NCBI GenBank assembly: GCA_963920575.1
Contig: OY986972.1
Location: forward strand, 7,886,010 to 7,950,009
Reading direction: 5' to 3'
Length of the DNA: 64,000 nucleotides
Source of the DNA: Narthecium ossifragum
Taxonomy: Eukaryota > Streptophyta > Magnoliopsida > Dioscoreales > Nartheciaceae
Below, piece after piece: positions 1-10,772 of this stretch (its first letter is position 1; every line of letters begins with the position of its first letter). The notes beneath the pieces are model-generated. The model was not told where the DNA came from and searched no databases. It saw only the letters and a list, made by a program, of their open reading frames with translations. A program made the position numbers and the translations under genes.

Positions 1-2518
1 CATCCCGAAGACGGCATTCCGGACTCGGTACGGCCTGTACGAGTTCGTGGTGATGCCGTTTGGGCTGACGAACGCACCAGCAGCGTTCATGGATCTCATG
101 CAGAGGATCTTCCGGCCTTTCCTAGACGAGTTCATGGTGGTTTTCGTCGACGACATCCTTATCTACTCCCGATCAGAGGCGGAGCACGAGCGACACTTGG
201 CGACAGTGTTGCAGCTACTTCGGAGGCATCGGCTCTTTGCCAAGGCCTCCAAGTGCTAGTTCTGGCTTACTCAGGTGGGGTTCCTTGGGCACGTGGTGTT
301 GGCAGCAGGGATCTCAGTCAACCCCGCCAATGTCGAGGCAGTGGTGCAGTGGCAGAGGCCGAGGACAGTGTTCGAGGTCCGCAGTTTTCTGGGCTTGGCG
401 GGCTACTACAGACGGTTCGTGCGGGACTTCTCCAGAGTCGCCGGACCGTTGACCAGACTGACACAGAAGGCCGTCCCGTTCGTGTGGGATGATGCTTGTG
501 AGCAGGCTTTCGTGCAGCTGAGGACCAGGTTGACTAGTGCACCGGTGCTGATCGTCCCCGAGCGAGGTGTTGGTTACAGTGTCTACTGCGACGCCAGTGG
601 TGAGGGTTTGGGGTGTGTCCTTATGCAGGAGGGGCACGTAGTTTCCTATGGTTCTCGCCAGCTGAAGAACCATGAGCGGAACTACCCGACCCACGACTTG
701 GAGCTAGCAGCAGTGGTCTTCACCCTGAAGACCTGGCGGCACTACCTCTATGGCGAGAAGTTCCCAGTCTTCTCGGACTATAAGAGTTTGAGGCACGTTT
801 TCACCCAACATGACCTCAACCTGAGGCAGTGACGCTGGATGGAGCTACTGGAGGACTACGACTTCGAGTTGCATTACCATCCTGGTAAGGCAAACGTTGT
901 CGTAGACGCGCTGAGCAGGCAGGTGAGAGAGACCAGAGCAGCAGTAGTAGGGCTATCAGCGCGACAGTGGCAGGCACTCGAGACAGTAGGCCAGTTGGGG
1001 CTAGAGTTCGAGGATCAGGGATCCAGCGGCTTTCTCTACACAGTGCAGAGCATGCCAGCAGTACTGGCTAGGGTGTTAGAGGCGCAGCGCAATGATGCAG
1101 AGCCCGAGGAGTTACGCACCTCAGCGGGCACGGAGGGCGCAGACGGAGACTGGACAGTATCGCCAGACGGAGGGCTACGGTTCCGAGGCAGGGTAGCAGT
1201 TCCAGCAGATCCAGTTCTTCGTGACGACATCCTACGAGAATTCCACCACTCTCGTTTTACAGTTCATCCCGGCGGCACCAAGATGTACCAGGACCTTCGG
1301 CGACAGCTCTGGTGGCGCGGGATGAAGAGGGCAGTGACGGAGTTCGTATCGCGCTGCCTTACCTGTCAGAAGGTTAAGGCAGAGCACCAGTAGACTCCGG
1401 GGTTACTGCAGCAGCTTCCTCTAGCTGAGTGGAAGTGGGAGCACATCACGATGGACTTCATGACCGGACTACCGAGGTCTCCTAGGGGGAATGACGCGAT
1501 TTGGGTCGTCGTTGATCGATTGACCAAATCGGCGCACTTCCTGCCTATGCGGGTGTCAGACACATCAGACTGGTTGGCCGGTTTGTACGTCCGAGAGGTA
1601 GTCAGACTACACGGGGTGCCAGTGTCTATCGTGTCAGACCGAGACCCCAGGTTCACTAGCAGGATCTGGCGAGTCTTTCAGGAGGCTGTCGGCACACTCC
1701 TGACGTTCAGTACGGCGTTCCATCCGCAGACCGACGGGCAGTCAGAGCGGACGATTCAGATCTTGGAGGACATGCTGCGAGCATGTGTCCTCGACGCAGG
1801 AGGTAGCTGGGAGGAGCACGTTCCCTTGGTAGAGTTCGCCTACAACAACAGCTACCAGTCCAGTCTTGGAGTAGCACCTTTCGAGGCGTTGTACGGTAGG
1901 CCGTGTCGTTCCCCAGTTTGCTGGACAGAGGTTGGAGAGGCTTCACTCACCGGTCCAGACATCGTCAGGAGGTCGTCAGAGAGGTTAGTATAGATCAGGC
2001 AGAGGCTTCTGACGGCTCAGAGTCGGCAGAATAGCTATGCAAATCAGAGGCGACGACCGCTTGAGTTCGCAGTTGGCGACAATGTGTTCCTGCGGGCAGG
2101 ACCATACAGAGGGTCTGTCAGGTTCGGCAGCAGGGGCAAGTTGGCCCCGAGGTTCGTCGGGCCGTTCGAGATCCTAGAGAGGGTCGGTGAGGTAGCTTAC
2201 CGCCTTGATCTTCCTCAGCACATGTCAGCTGTACACCCCACTTTCCACGTGTCGATGCTGAGGAAGTATCACCCAGACCCGTCTCATGTCGTCAGAGTGG
2301 ATGACATTGAGCTTGAGGCAGACGCGACTTTTGTTGAGCAGCCAGTTTGCGTACTTGACCAGAGGGATCAGGTCTTGCGGGGCAAGACGATTCCCTTGGT
2401 CAAGGTACTGTAGAGGCACAGAGGCATCGAGGAGATGACTTGGGAGCGCGAGGCGCGCATGCGGCAGGAGTATCCACATCTGTTTTCTTCTCAAGGTACC
2501 TTTTGTCCTGTCTGCTAG
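1..2518 (+). pseudogene. Ty3/gypsy Tekay/Del-type pol remnant (RT end, RNase H, integrase, chromodomain-like tail)
   Basis: Polyprotein fragment of a chromovirus retrotransposon, cut by the left window edge inside reverse transcriptase. In order I see the RT active-site motif FVDDIL (about 143-160), the RT connection, RNase H with the first catalytic Asp in YCDAS (about 585), the integrase zinc region with H-H-C-C (about 1235-1380), the integrase core with Asp in MDFMTGLP (about 1451), Asp in SDRDPRF (about 1636) and Glu in GQSERT (about 1748), then a C-terminal stretch ending in EEMTWE and YPHLF, typical of the Tekay chromodomain tail. The whole frame stays open in phase, but it is broken by five stop codons at 257-259, 830-832, 1391-1393, 1991-1993 and 2411-2413; the last replaces a Trp expected in the chromodomain. 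No frameshift is visible. The 3' LTR follows directly. Lineage assignment rests on recognised protein similarity. Confidence 0.9.
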
Positions 2519-2590
2519 TGTAGCTTTCCTTTGTTCCGAGCCCTACCTTTATCGAATCTCGGGACGAGATTTCTTTTAAGGGTAATAGGA
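2519..2590 (+). other. 3' untranslated region and polypurine tract of the Tekay element
   Basis: Short non-coding stretch between the final pol stop and the LTR. It ends in a purine-rich run (aagggtaatagga, 2578-2590) directly abutting the LTR terminal TG, which is where the plus-strand primer lies in this class of element. Confidence 0.65.
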
Positions 2591-2804
2591 TGTGAGGACC
2601 CGTCTCTCCCCTCCTGTGGCTCGCTGTGGACCGCAAGGGCAATTTGGTAAATTGCACCTTGTCGGCTAGTTCCACACTCGCGCTTATACACACACTGACC
2701 ATGTTTGTGGTAATGTTTGCTTAGAATGGTTAGTGGGACCCGGGATCGGAAGATCCGGACTTAGGCTTGAGTTCTTGCCTAAGTTTAGCTTTCAGCACAA
2801 AAAG

Positions 2805-2903
2805 GATCGATCCTCTGAGGCTAAGAGATCGATCCTCTTCGTGCCAGAAAGTCAAGTGTGATCGTCATGAAGTGATCGATCCTCCCTTGGGGAAGGATCG
2901 ATC
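2805..2903. repeat. Upstream GATCGATC hairpin pairs in the LTR
   Basis: Octamer GATCGATC begins at 2805, 2827, 2874 and 2896, that is two pairs each with starts exactly 22 bp apart. The octamer is self-complementary, so the two members of a pair can base-pair across a 14-bp spacer. The cluster lies just upstream of the TATA box, in the expected U3 promoter zone. Confidence 0.8.
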
Positions 2904-2926
2904 CTTCATAAGTCGGTTCGTTTGCC

Positions 2927-2932
2927 TATAAA
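2927..2932 (+). promoter_or_regulatory. TATA box of the Tekay LTR
   Basis: TATAAA about 25 bp downstream of the octamer cluster, conserved at the matching place in the solo LTR (23751-23756). It is the likely core of the retroelement promoter; transcription start is inferred some 30 bp further on. Confidence 0.6.
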
Positions 2933-3276
2933 GCAGACGAGACTTTCTTCCTTGAATCCCTTTTGAAATCCAGCGATTTGAGCTCAGATCTCGCGATTTA
3001 TGAAGGCTTCTGAGGATCATCCAAGGCCTAGCTGCTTGGATCTAAGCTGCTCTTGCTCCGGTAGGGATCCTACCGACATCTCTCTTCGGGGTTTTGAGTT
3101 TTCCGGTTTGTTTTGTCTTCTTTTGCTTAGATCTGTTCATATAGCTGTTGGTTTTTAGTGATTTTATCGGTTTTGGACTCGTGGGATCTAGATCTACCAG
3201 ATCCCAGAGTTTCGTCGTATTTGGATGTGTCTTCCGGCGGTATTCCTCGCCGGAAGCACGCCGGAGAACCCATCGG

Positions 3277-3579
3277 GATTGATCCTTCTTGAGGAAGGAT
3301 CGATCCTTCTGGTTGGTCATGTCCCGCACGATGAAGGATCGATCTTTTGTTTGGAAAAGATCGATCCTGGTTCTTGGGTGGCATGGTTACCCTTCGTCGC
3401 GAAGAAGATCGATCTTCCTAGGAGGAAGGATCGATCATTCTTGGTGCGACGCGAAGGGTGCCCTCTGTCTCAAGAAAGATCGATCTTCCTGGGAGGAAGG
3501 ATCGATCTTCCTTGCCTCGACAGCGAGGGAAGCTCACTGTTACATAAATGATCGATCCTTCCCTTGGTGAGGATCGATC
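3277..3579. repeat. Downstream GATCGATC hairpin array in the LTR
   Basis: Octamers begin at 3277 (gattgatc, one mismatch), 3298, 3337, 3359, 3407, 3429, 3478, 3500, 3550 and 3572. They form five pairs with starts 21 or 22 bp apart, and successive pairs begin 60, 70, 71 and 72 bp apart. Spacers are themselves partly self-complementary (ttcc...ggaa), so each pair could form a stem of about 12 bp. The array lies downstream of the TATA box and so probably in the transcribed leader. Confidence 0.8.
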
Positions 3580-4894
3580 CTTTAGTAGCAGAGAGGGTTT
3601 TTCATGGCTTTTGCCCGCAAGGCTTGGTATGCCGGTTTTACTTATCGCTTTATACCTTGTATATACGATTAAGCATGTTAGCCCTATAATAGGGCAGTGG
3701 TGAACCAGGGGAGTGATGACTCCTGGGATTGTGTAGAATAAATGGGCGGGTAGCCCTACAGCTTTCCATAGCCTTGCATGCCGGCGTGCGTCGAGGGCTT
3801 TCACCTGCTATATTGTAGCTGTTGTTTGCGGGGTTGTTTCCCGGTGCAGGTGTTGTGGTGGACTGCTGGCAGTTGGTGGTGGTACCACTGCAGCAGTCCC
3901 TAGACCTTAAATTATTGCTCACCACCCCGGGCCGGCAGGGTGCCGTGCCCAGACCTTGTATTTATATCATCACATCCTGCTGTATGCTTACATGTATATT
4001 TTATGCGTATGTTCATAGCATGCATTGTGTTGTGCACTAGTTGCATCTGTTTAGGGCGTTGCCGATCCGGGGCTTCCGGGTAGCCCGGATCTATCTCTTA
4101 GGACCGTGCGGGTAGTTTGGTCCAGGACTCGATTTGTAGTATTCAGTCTTTTCGATGATAGGGTTAGTTGGACTTGAATACTGTTGTGTTTGATGTTTAG
4201 AGGTCGTATCGGCCTCGAGTCAAGTCGTGGTGTAGCCGGTACCCAATCCTTCTAGAACTCTTGGGTGGCAGGTGTGACTACCCAGCGGTACTACCCGCCG
4301 ACAGTGCCCAGGATCCTGTCGTGAGTTGGCAGTGCCGTTTCTTGTCTGACTGAGTGTGACCCAGTGTGTGACCAGTTTGCTGGAAGACCACGACTGGGGC
4401 ACTCAGGGGTATCCGATGGGGTTATGGGACCCCTGTGATATACCTAGGCTTAGCTTGGGGGCGACACTGTTGTGTTCCCTTCCTTGTGAGTGTCGTAGTG
4501 TAGTGTCCCTACTGAGCTTAGTGCTCACTCCTACCCGGGCTGCGTTATGCAGGTGCTGGCGTGAGCTCTTCTTCGGTCGCCCCTACCGGGCAGGTGTTCG
4601 GTGACGTGGCGGCGTCTGGCGGAGCTTGAGGAGCTGTGATCTGTCTGTGTACACCTTTGGTTAGATAGTCTCCTACGGGATTGATTTTGTATAACATTCC
4701 CTGTTTGAGGATTTGTACTATATTCCAGCTTTGTGTGTTGAGCTTTATAATTGTTGTACTTAATATAGGATGATTATGACTTGTTAGGGTAACCACAACG
4801 ATTAGAGGGAAACCTCGCCAAAATTTCCGCAGTAGGTTAGGTTCCGGTTCGCGTCGCCCGGCCCGGTTGGGCCTACGCGGGTCGGGGCGCGACA

Positions 4895-5603
4895 ACTCTG
4901 GCGATGAGCAAGGCGTACGAGCTTCAGGCCGAATTAGCTAGAATTTATGATGCTTTGAACCCATGGAGATCCCAAAATCCATGATGCATTTATTTATTTC
5001 TTCTCTTATTAGTATCAATGTCGGATATGCCAAACTTGTACTTTCGTGCACAATTTGTGCATGGTTCATGCTTATGAGTTGGATTTGCGGTATATATTAG
5101 GAAGTTACTGAAACCCTCATTTTTATTTCATTTTCCTGGAAGGTGATTGAAAGAGACAAGAATGTTTTCTTGTCATCATTTTTTTTTGAATGTGATCAAC
5201 AAAGACGCATGTTTTCTTGTTTGCTTGCCCATATATGTGCAGCACCTCCCTAAGCTATCCGCATATAGGCAAAGATGCATGCTTGCCTTTTGTCCATGCA
5301 TGTATAAATGGATCTCATGCTTTACGTGCAAAAAGGAACCATAAGATATGCTTACCTATCTACATAGGTATAGGCATTTCCCATGTTCATGCTAGCCACC
5401 CGTACCATGTATGTGTGTGATGCTCTTCATTTTTCTTTTTCTTTCTTCTCTCTTTTTTTTTGAGAAGGAAAATTTGAGTATAAAATTACGAGCATTAATT
5501 ATTTATGCAAAGTCTATACTCATATATGGATGGGAACTCGCAAAGTGCGGAGTGTTGTATTCAGGCTATCAGTTTAGGCTCTTGAAACTCGGAGCGTACA
5601 TGT
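4895..5603. other. Unassigned stretch between the Tekay LTR and the Tat element
   Basis: No protein similarity seen. It contains a strong pyrimidine run at about 5427-5461, which on the minus strand is a polypurine tract and could be the plus-strand primer of the Tat element, but the sequence left of it does not begin with the TGTTGACATC expected from that element's 5' LTR. It may be 3' untranslated sequence of the Tat element cut off by the Tekay insertion. Confidence 0.4.
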
Positions 5604-6158
5604 TTAGGAATAATATCGTTTGAGAAACTTGCCATTCACCGGAGGTGGGGTATATTCACCATCCGGGGAAATGATTTTATAAGCTCCATTGGTATAGACC
5701 TCTTGAACTATGAAAGGCCCTTCCCATTTAGGATCAAATTTCCCTTGGGTTCTTCTGGCGACGACCATGGGTCGAACTATGGCGAGGACAAGGTCTCCGA
5801 CTTTGAACGAGCGGCGCTTCACTTTTTTGTCGAAGGCCCTGGAAACTCTGGCTTGGTACATTTCTAGATTTTGCTGGGCTTCCATGCGTCGTTCTTCTAG
5901 GCTATCGAGCTCGTCGAGCCTTAATTTTGCAGCCCGGTCTTCCGTCAAGCCTTCATATAGAGCGACTCTGAGGGAAGGTACCTGGATTTCGAGAGGAAGG
6001 ACTGCTCCCCCCCCAAAGACAAGCGAATAAGGGGTTGCCCCCGTCGGAGTTTTCATTATGGTCCAGAGATTCTCTAGCAGCTTCTCGTGCCATTCCCTCT
6101 TGTCTTTATGAACTACTTTCTTCAGGAGTTTGCAGAGGACCTTGTTAAATGCCTCTGC
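5604..6158 (-). pseudogene. Tat integrase C-terminal part
   Basis: Continuation of integrase after the stop at 6159-6161. It starts with AEAFNK, where the Glu is the third residue of the catalytic D-D-E triad, and runs through the motif TPYSLVFGGGAVLP and a GDLVLA/GPFIV C-terminal DNA-binding fold (KVGDLVLAIVRP, then WEGPFIVQEV). It ends FLKRYYS followed by a natural-looking stop. The frame is the same as in the upstream pol pieces, so only a nonsense change separates them. Confidence 0.85.
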
Positions 6159-7877
6159 CTATCCGTTGGCTGCGGCGTTATATACCGATGAGAAACGGTG
6201 CTTAATTTTGTACTTGACGCACAACCCCTCTACGTTTCTGTTTTTGAACGGTGTGCCGTTGTCTGAGATAATTTTTGCAGGGATCCCAAATCGGTAGATA
6301 ATGTGCGTCTTGATGAACTGTACTACCGTCTCCCCCCTCGTATTTTTTAAAGGAACAACTTTCGCCCTTTTGGAGAAGTAGTCGATCGCCGCTAGGATAT
6401 ATGAGTGGCCTTTCGACGAAGATGGTTGGATGGGGCCCACGATGTCTAACCCCCATGCTTCAAAAGGCCAGGAGACGCTCGTAGGATGAAGTGGCTCAGG
6501 GGGTTGGTGTATGAAGTCTGCGTGAATTTGGCAGACGTGACATTTTCTAACATACTCGATGGAGTCGCGCACCATGGAAGGCAAGTAGTATCCCAAATGC
6601 TTTAGCTGGTGATACAATTTAGGACCTGACTGATGTGCTCCGCATATGCCCGAGTGGACTTCTTGGAGGGCTGACGCCGCTTCGTCATTAGAAAGGCATC
6701 GGAGTAAGAGTCCATCGTACGATCTCCGGTATAATGCGTCGTTGACACAAGTGTATTTCGTCACCCTTCTTCTTAACCTCAACCTCTCTTGGGGATTGGC
6801 AGGGAGTATCCCGGACATGAGATAATCAAGGAAGGGGCCTCTCCAGTCAGCTGTTTGTATCTCTGATGTGGAGACGACATTGACGAAAGTTGGCATATAT
6901 CTGTTTGGAACTTCTTCAAGTAGGGGAGTGAGGACTCGCCTCTCCTCAACCCTTACTTCTAACGTTCCTGATGGCGAGAGGACCATGGCCGCGGCTAGAC
7001 CGGCTAGCGCATCCGCCTTTTGGTTTTGGGCTCGCGGGATATGTTGAATCTTCAACTCCTTGAAGCAATCGATGAGCACTTTGGCTTTGAGGAAATAAGG
7101 AATTAATTCTTCTTTCTTGATTGCATAGGTGCCGAGGAGTTGATTTATGATAAGTTGAGAGTCCCCGTACGCATTGAGCGGGTCTATCCCCATTTCCAGC
7201 GCTATCTCTAATCCAATAACGAGGGCTTTGTACTCCGCCATGTTGTTGGATGATGCTGAAGTCAGTGCAAAGGAATACGGGATTAGGACTTGCATTGGAG
7301 TGACAAAAATTATTCCTGCCCCCGCTCCTGAGTGTCTGCATGCTCTGTCAAAGTACATTTCCCATGGTGGTCGAATGTCGGTGACGAATACTTCTTCATC
7401 TGGTAAGTCATCTTCTACAGTCGTATTGCTTGGCACCGGGTGAGCGGCGAGAAAATCCGCCAGGGCTTGCCCTTTGACAGCCTTTTGTGGGACGTACGTT
7501 ATGTCGAACTGAGATAGTAGCATCGCCCATTTTGCGAGCCGTCCGGAAAGGACTAGCTTTTTTAGAATGTATCGCAATGGATCAGTTTTGGAGATGAGCT
7601 GTATGGGATGCTCCAAAAGATAATGTCGAAGCTTCTGAGCGGCGAATACCAATGACAAGCATACTTTCTCCATCTCCGAATAATTATGCTCGGCCCCAAC
7701 CAAGGTTCTGCTAAGATAGTAGAGGGCTCTCTCCTTGCCTTCATCATCGTGTTGCGCAAGCAAAGCTCCCAGCGATTCGGGTAGAGCTGCCGTATACAGG
7801 ATCAAGGGCTTTCCTTTGACAGGGGAGGCTAGAACCGGCGGGTTGATGAGATACTCTTTTATGCTTTGAAAAGCGTT
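6159..7877 (-). pseudogene. Tat RNase H, archaeal-type RNase H and integrase core
   Basis: Open from just after the TAA at 7878-7880 to the TAG at 6159-6161. Domains in order: Ty3-type RNase H (ILYTAALPESLGALL, then GRLAKWAMLLSQFDI), a second RNase H starting WEMYFDRA with Asp, then MAEYKALVIGLEIAL and YGDSQLII, then the integrase zinc region (HSGICGAH...CHVCQ) and core with Asp in WGLDIVGP and Asp in IISDNGTPF. The stop after AANG removes the catalytic Glu from this piece. The second RNase H is the signature of Tat elements and sits between RNase H and integrase as in that family. Confidence 0.9.
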
Positions 7878-8927
7878 TTAGCAAGATTTATCCCATTCGA
7901 ACGGCGCTCCTTTCTTCATGAGATGAGAAAATGGTTTGCAACGGCCAGCCAAATTGGAGATAAACCTTCGTATGTAGGCAAGTCGTCCTTGTAGGCTCTT
8001 GAGCTCGTGAAGGTTGCGAGGCGGAGGCATCAACAAGATTGCTTTAGCTTTAGCAGGGTCGACTTCGATTCCTTGTTTGCGAACCACGAACCCGAGAAGC
8101 TTACCGGATGTGACACCGAACGCGCACTTCATTGGGTTCATCTTTAGGTTGTACCGCCTTAGCCTTTCGAAAACTTTGGTGAGGTGTTTGAAGTGATCTT
8201 GCCTATGCTTTGTCTTTACCACTAAGTCATCGACATAGCACTCCACGATGTCGTGAAGAAGGTCATTGAAGATGACTGTCATGGCTCTTTGATAAGTGGC
8301 CCCGGCGTTCTTCAACCCGAACGACATCACTGTATAACAGAATATGCCTTTCGGTGTGCGAAAAGCGGTAAGTTCTTCGTCTTCAGGAGCCATTTTTATT
8401 TGGTTGTACCCCTAGTACCCGTCCATATGGGACAAAATCTCATGACCGGTCGCAGCATCGACCATGAGTTCCATAATGGGTAGTGGAAAGTCATCTTTTG
8501 GGCAGGCTTTATTTAGATCCTTGAAATCTATACAGATTCTCAGTTGACCATTCTTCTTCTTCACAGGAACAATGTTTGCGAGCCATTTGGTATACTGCAC
8601 CTCCCGGATGAAACCTGCATTGATAAGTTTGTCTACCTCAGTGATTATTTTTGGAATCAACTCGGGTTGAAAGCGTCTGTGAGACTGCTTGATGGGGCGG
8701 ACGTCTTCCTCTGTGGCGAGACAATGGACAGCTACATTAACATCCAAACCTGGCATCTCCTTGTAGCTCCAAGCGAACACGTCTCGATTTTGCCGAAGAA
8801 AGAGAATGAATTGATTCTTTTCGTTCGGCGTCATATGGGAGCTGATGAATGTTGGACGAGGATCATCTTCTGCGCCCAGGTTGATTTCTTCTAAATCATC
8901 TACGGTTGCTTGACCACGGTCTTCGAG
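7878..8927 (-). pseudogene. Tat reverse transcriptase
   Basis: Two open pieces (8415-8927 and 7881-8411) in one phase, separated by a TAG at 8412-8414. Motifs: VPVKKKNGQLRICIDFKDLN (RT fingers), then after the stop GYNQIKMAPEDEELTAF, MSFGLKNAGATYQRAM and the active site YVDDLVVKTK at about 8211-8240, followed by LGFVVRKQGIEVDPAKAKAI. Stops flank it at 8928-8930 (TAG) and 7878-7880 (TAA). All catalytic Asp residues visible are retained, so the copy was inactivated by nonsense changes alone. Confidence 0.9.
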
Positions 8928-10772
8928 CTATGGCGGCGCTCCTTGGAGATCGACGACATCTATGGAAGTGGCGCATACTTGGAACTCATATCCAAGCCCT
9001 GCTCTGTCAAAGGTTAAGTCTTCGTCGTAACGAATGGTCTCTTTTTGTGATTCCGTCAGGAGATCTTCAAAGGGTTGTTTATTGCCTCGACCTTCGCACA
9101 AACCTTCTCCGGAATTGATGTCATATCCCATGCGATCCATCATATGCAATGACTTTTGATCGTAAAACAGTTTGGGCAACCTTGTATTTGTCACATGTGT
9201 ATCCGCCGTGATCGGGGAAGCTTGTATGAACTTGACAGGTTGTCCGTACTTCATGTTCCCTTCATCACTGCCTATTTCTTCATTTTCCTGGGCTTTCCCT
9301 TTGTTTGGGGGCGGCTTGACGTAGGAAGGCAGGAGTCTAGGTAGAGGCACTGGGAAATCTTGAAGAAAGGATTTAGAAAGCTTCTTTTCAACAACTGTGA
9401 ATATTGGATCTCCGGGCTTCCTTTGACTGCTTGGAACATAGCGATATGTCTTCTTCCCTTGTCGAGGCTTCTTCCCTTGTTGAACTTCCATGGCAAATCT
9501 TTTCGTGAAGCCCATATCCGCAGTAGGTGTGGGGTCGCGTTTCTTCAGCTTTAATGGCGGTTCTAGATAGAACTTGGCGTCGGCGAAGAATGCTTCCCCT
9601 GGTGTGAATGGCTTCATGTCGGCGAACACCCTCTTGACGTTGCCTTCAGGAGTCTGATACTTGAAACACTGATGGAGTGTTGAGGGAACAACCTTATATT
9701 CATGGAGCCAAGGCCTCCCTAACAGTGCATTATAAGAGGTTCGAGCGTCGATAACATGGAAAACGACACTCGTAGCCATGTCTTGAAATTTGAGTGCTAG
9801 ATGTATAGAACCTAGCACATGTTGTCCGGCTTGGTTGAAGCCTTGGACTATTATGTTACTTGATGTCAAGTCATCGATATCATATCCTAAGTCACGAAGC
9901 GTTTTGAGTGGCAAAAGATTAATGGCCGACCCGCAGTCTAACATCACCCGTGACGTAGGAACGTTATCGATATCACCGGTCATTAATAACGGCCTATTAT
10001 GGGGTTTTGCCCCGAGTAATAGGTCGTCATCGGAAAATTCTATGTTTAAACTTTCGACTACATGGGCATTAGTTTGGGGGACTTCTGCCCGGTAGTCATC
10101 AAGAAAAGATAATGCAGTTATAAGAGACCTACGAAAATCATGTGAGAGACACAAGGCATTGTACACGCTAAGCAATGCAGGCATTTTCTTTAAATGAGAA
10201 ATAACATTGTACTTGACAGACTCATTCGAGTTTACATCATGCATTGCTTGTTGCGGTTCTTGGTTTCTTCCTCTCGGACGTGGAGGTTGGGAATCTGGAA
10301 GTCGGAGCCCGGAGCTGGTGACGACCTCGTGGACCTCGGCCTTTTCTTCTTCTGGGAAGCAGAGGGACTCGTCATCATCTTCCAAAACTCCTATGGTAAA
10401 GCAAGAGTAATCCTCGCTGTCCCAAGGGACATTATTTTGCGGCACATGTGGCTTCCTAGCTCGGAAATCCGTGGAGACTTGATGAATGAACCCTTCTATC
10501 TCTTCACGATTCATCACCTTTGTTAAGATCTTGTACTTCGGCAATCTGTGCCGCTTCGGCCTTGGTTGCCAATCTCGGGGAAGCGGAGGTCTTGGAGGGT
10601 TATATCTGGCGGCCTTAATCCTTTGGTTGAAAGCTTGTTTCTTCTTCTGTCTCTTGCTGAAGTAGGTTTTCCCGAAGCGATCATAACTCGGCTCCATGTC
10701 AGACCAAGACTCTTCATCATCCGAGTCAGGGGGGGCACAATTCTCCCAAGGTAGACCCAGGGCTTCCCTCAA
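8928..10772 (-). pseudogene. Tat aspartic protease region of pol
   Basis: Open frame of 614 residues, ended by TAG at 8928-8930 where the reading frame otherwise runs on into RT. The retropepsin motif appears as MLDCGSAINLLP near position 9935, with Cys in place of the usual Ser or Thr after Asp as often seen in this lineage. Flap and C-terminal protease strands follow (SYNALLGRPWLHEY). The N-terminal 200 residues are acidic then basic linker sequence. It overlaps the end of gag by 47 bp in another frame (+1 relative to gag), so pol would need a frameshift or a fusion-restoring change to be made from the gag message. Confidence 0.85.

Larger units (their letters stand above)
2591..4894 (+). 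mobile_element. 3' LTR of the Tekay-type element
   Basis: Long terminal repeat of about 2.3 kb starting tgtgaggacccg and ending ggcgcgaca, so TG...CA bordered. It is recognised because a second copy of the same sequence lies at 23420-25615 with matching ends. It holds a TATAAA at 2927-2932 and two clusters of GATCGATC octamers (2805-2903 and 3277-3579). Short open frames inside it, encoding peptides rich in DRSF and GSI, come from these octamers and are not genes. The 5' LTR is outside the window, so the target duplication (candidate actct at 4895-4899) cannot be verified. Confidence 0.9.

Noticed and set aside
257..2413. Use of stop-codon readthrough to make Tekay pol
   Set aside because: Five stops at unrelated places, one replacing a conserved Trp, fit decay and not programmed readthrough.
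3225..3570. Small proteins rich in DRSF and GSI
   Set aside because: They are translations of the GATCGATC repeats in an LTR and occur in several frames on both strands.
2805..3579. CRISPR-like array suggested by evenly spaced short repeats
   Set aside because: Repeats are 8-bp palindromes inside a eukaryotic LTR, not 23-40 bp repeats with unique spacers; no cas genes and the DNA is plant.
5427..5461. Definite polypurine tract and 3' LTR start of the Tat element
   Set aside because: The tract is fine, but the next bases do not match the start of the element's 5' LTR.
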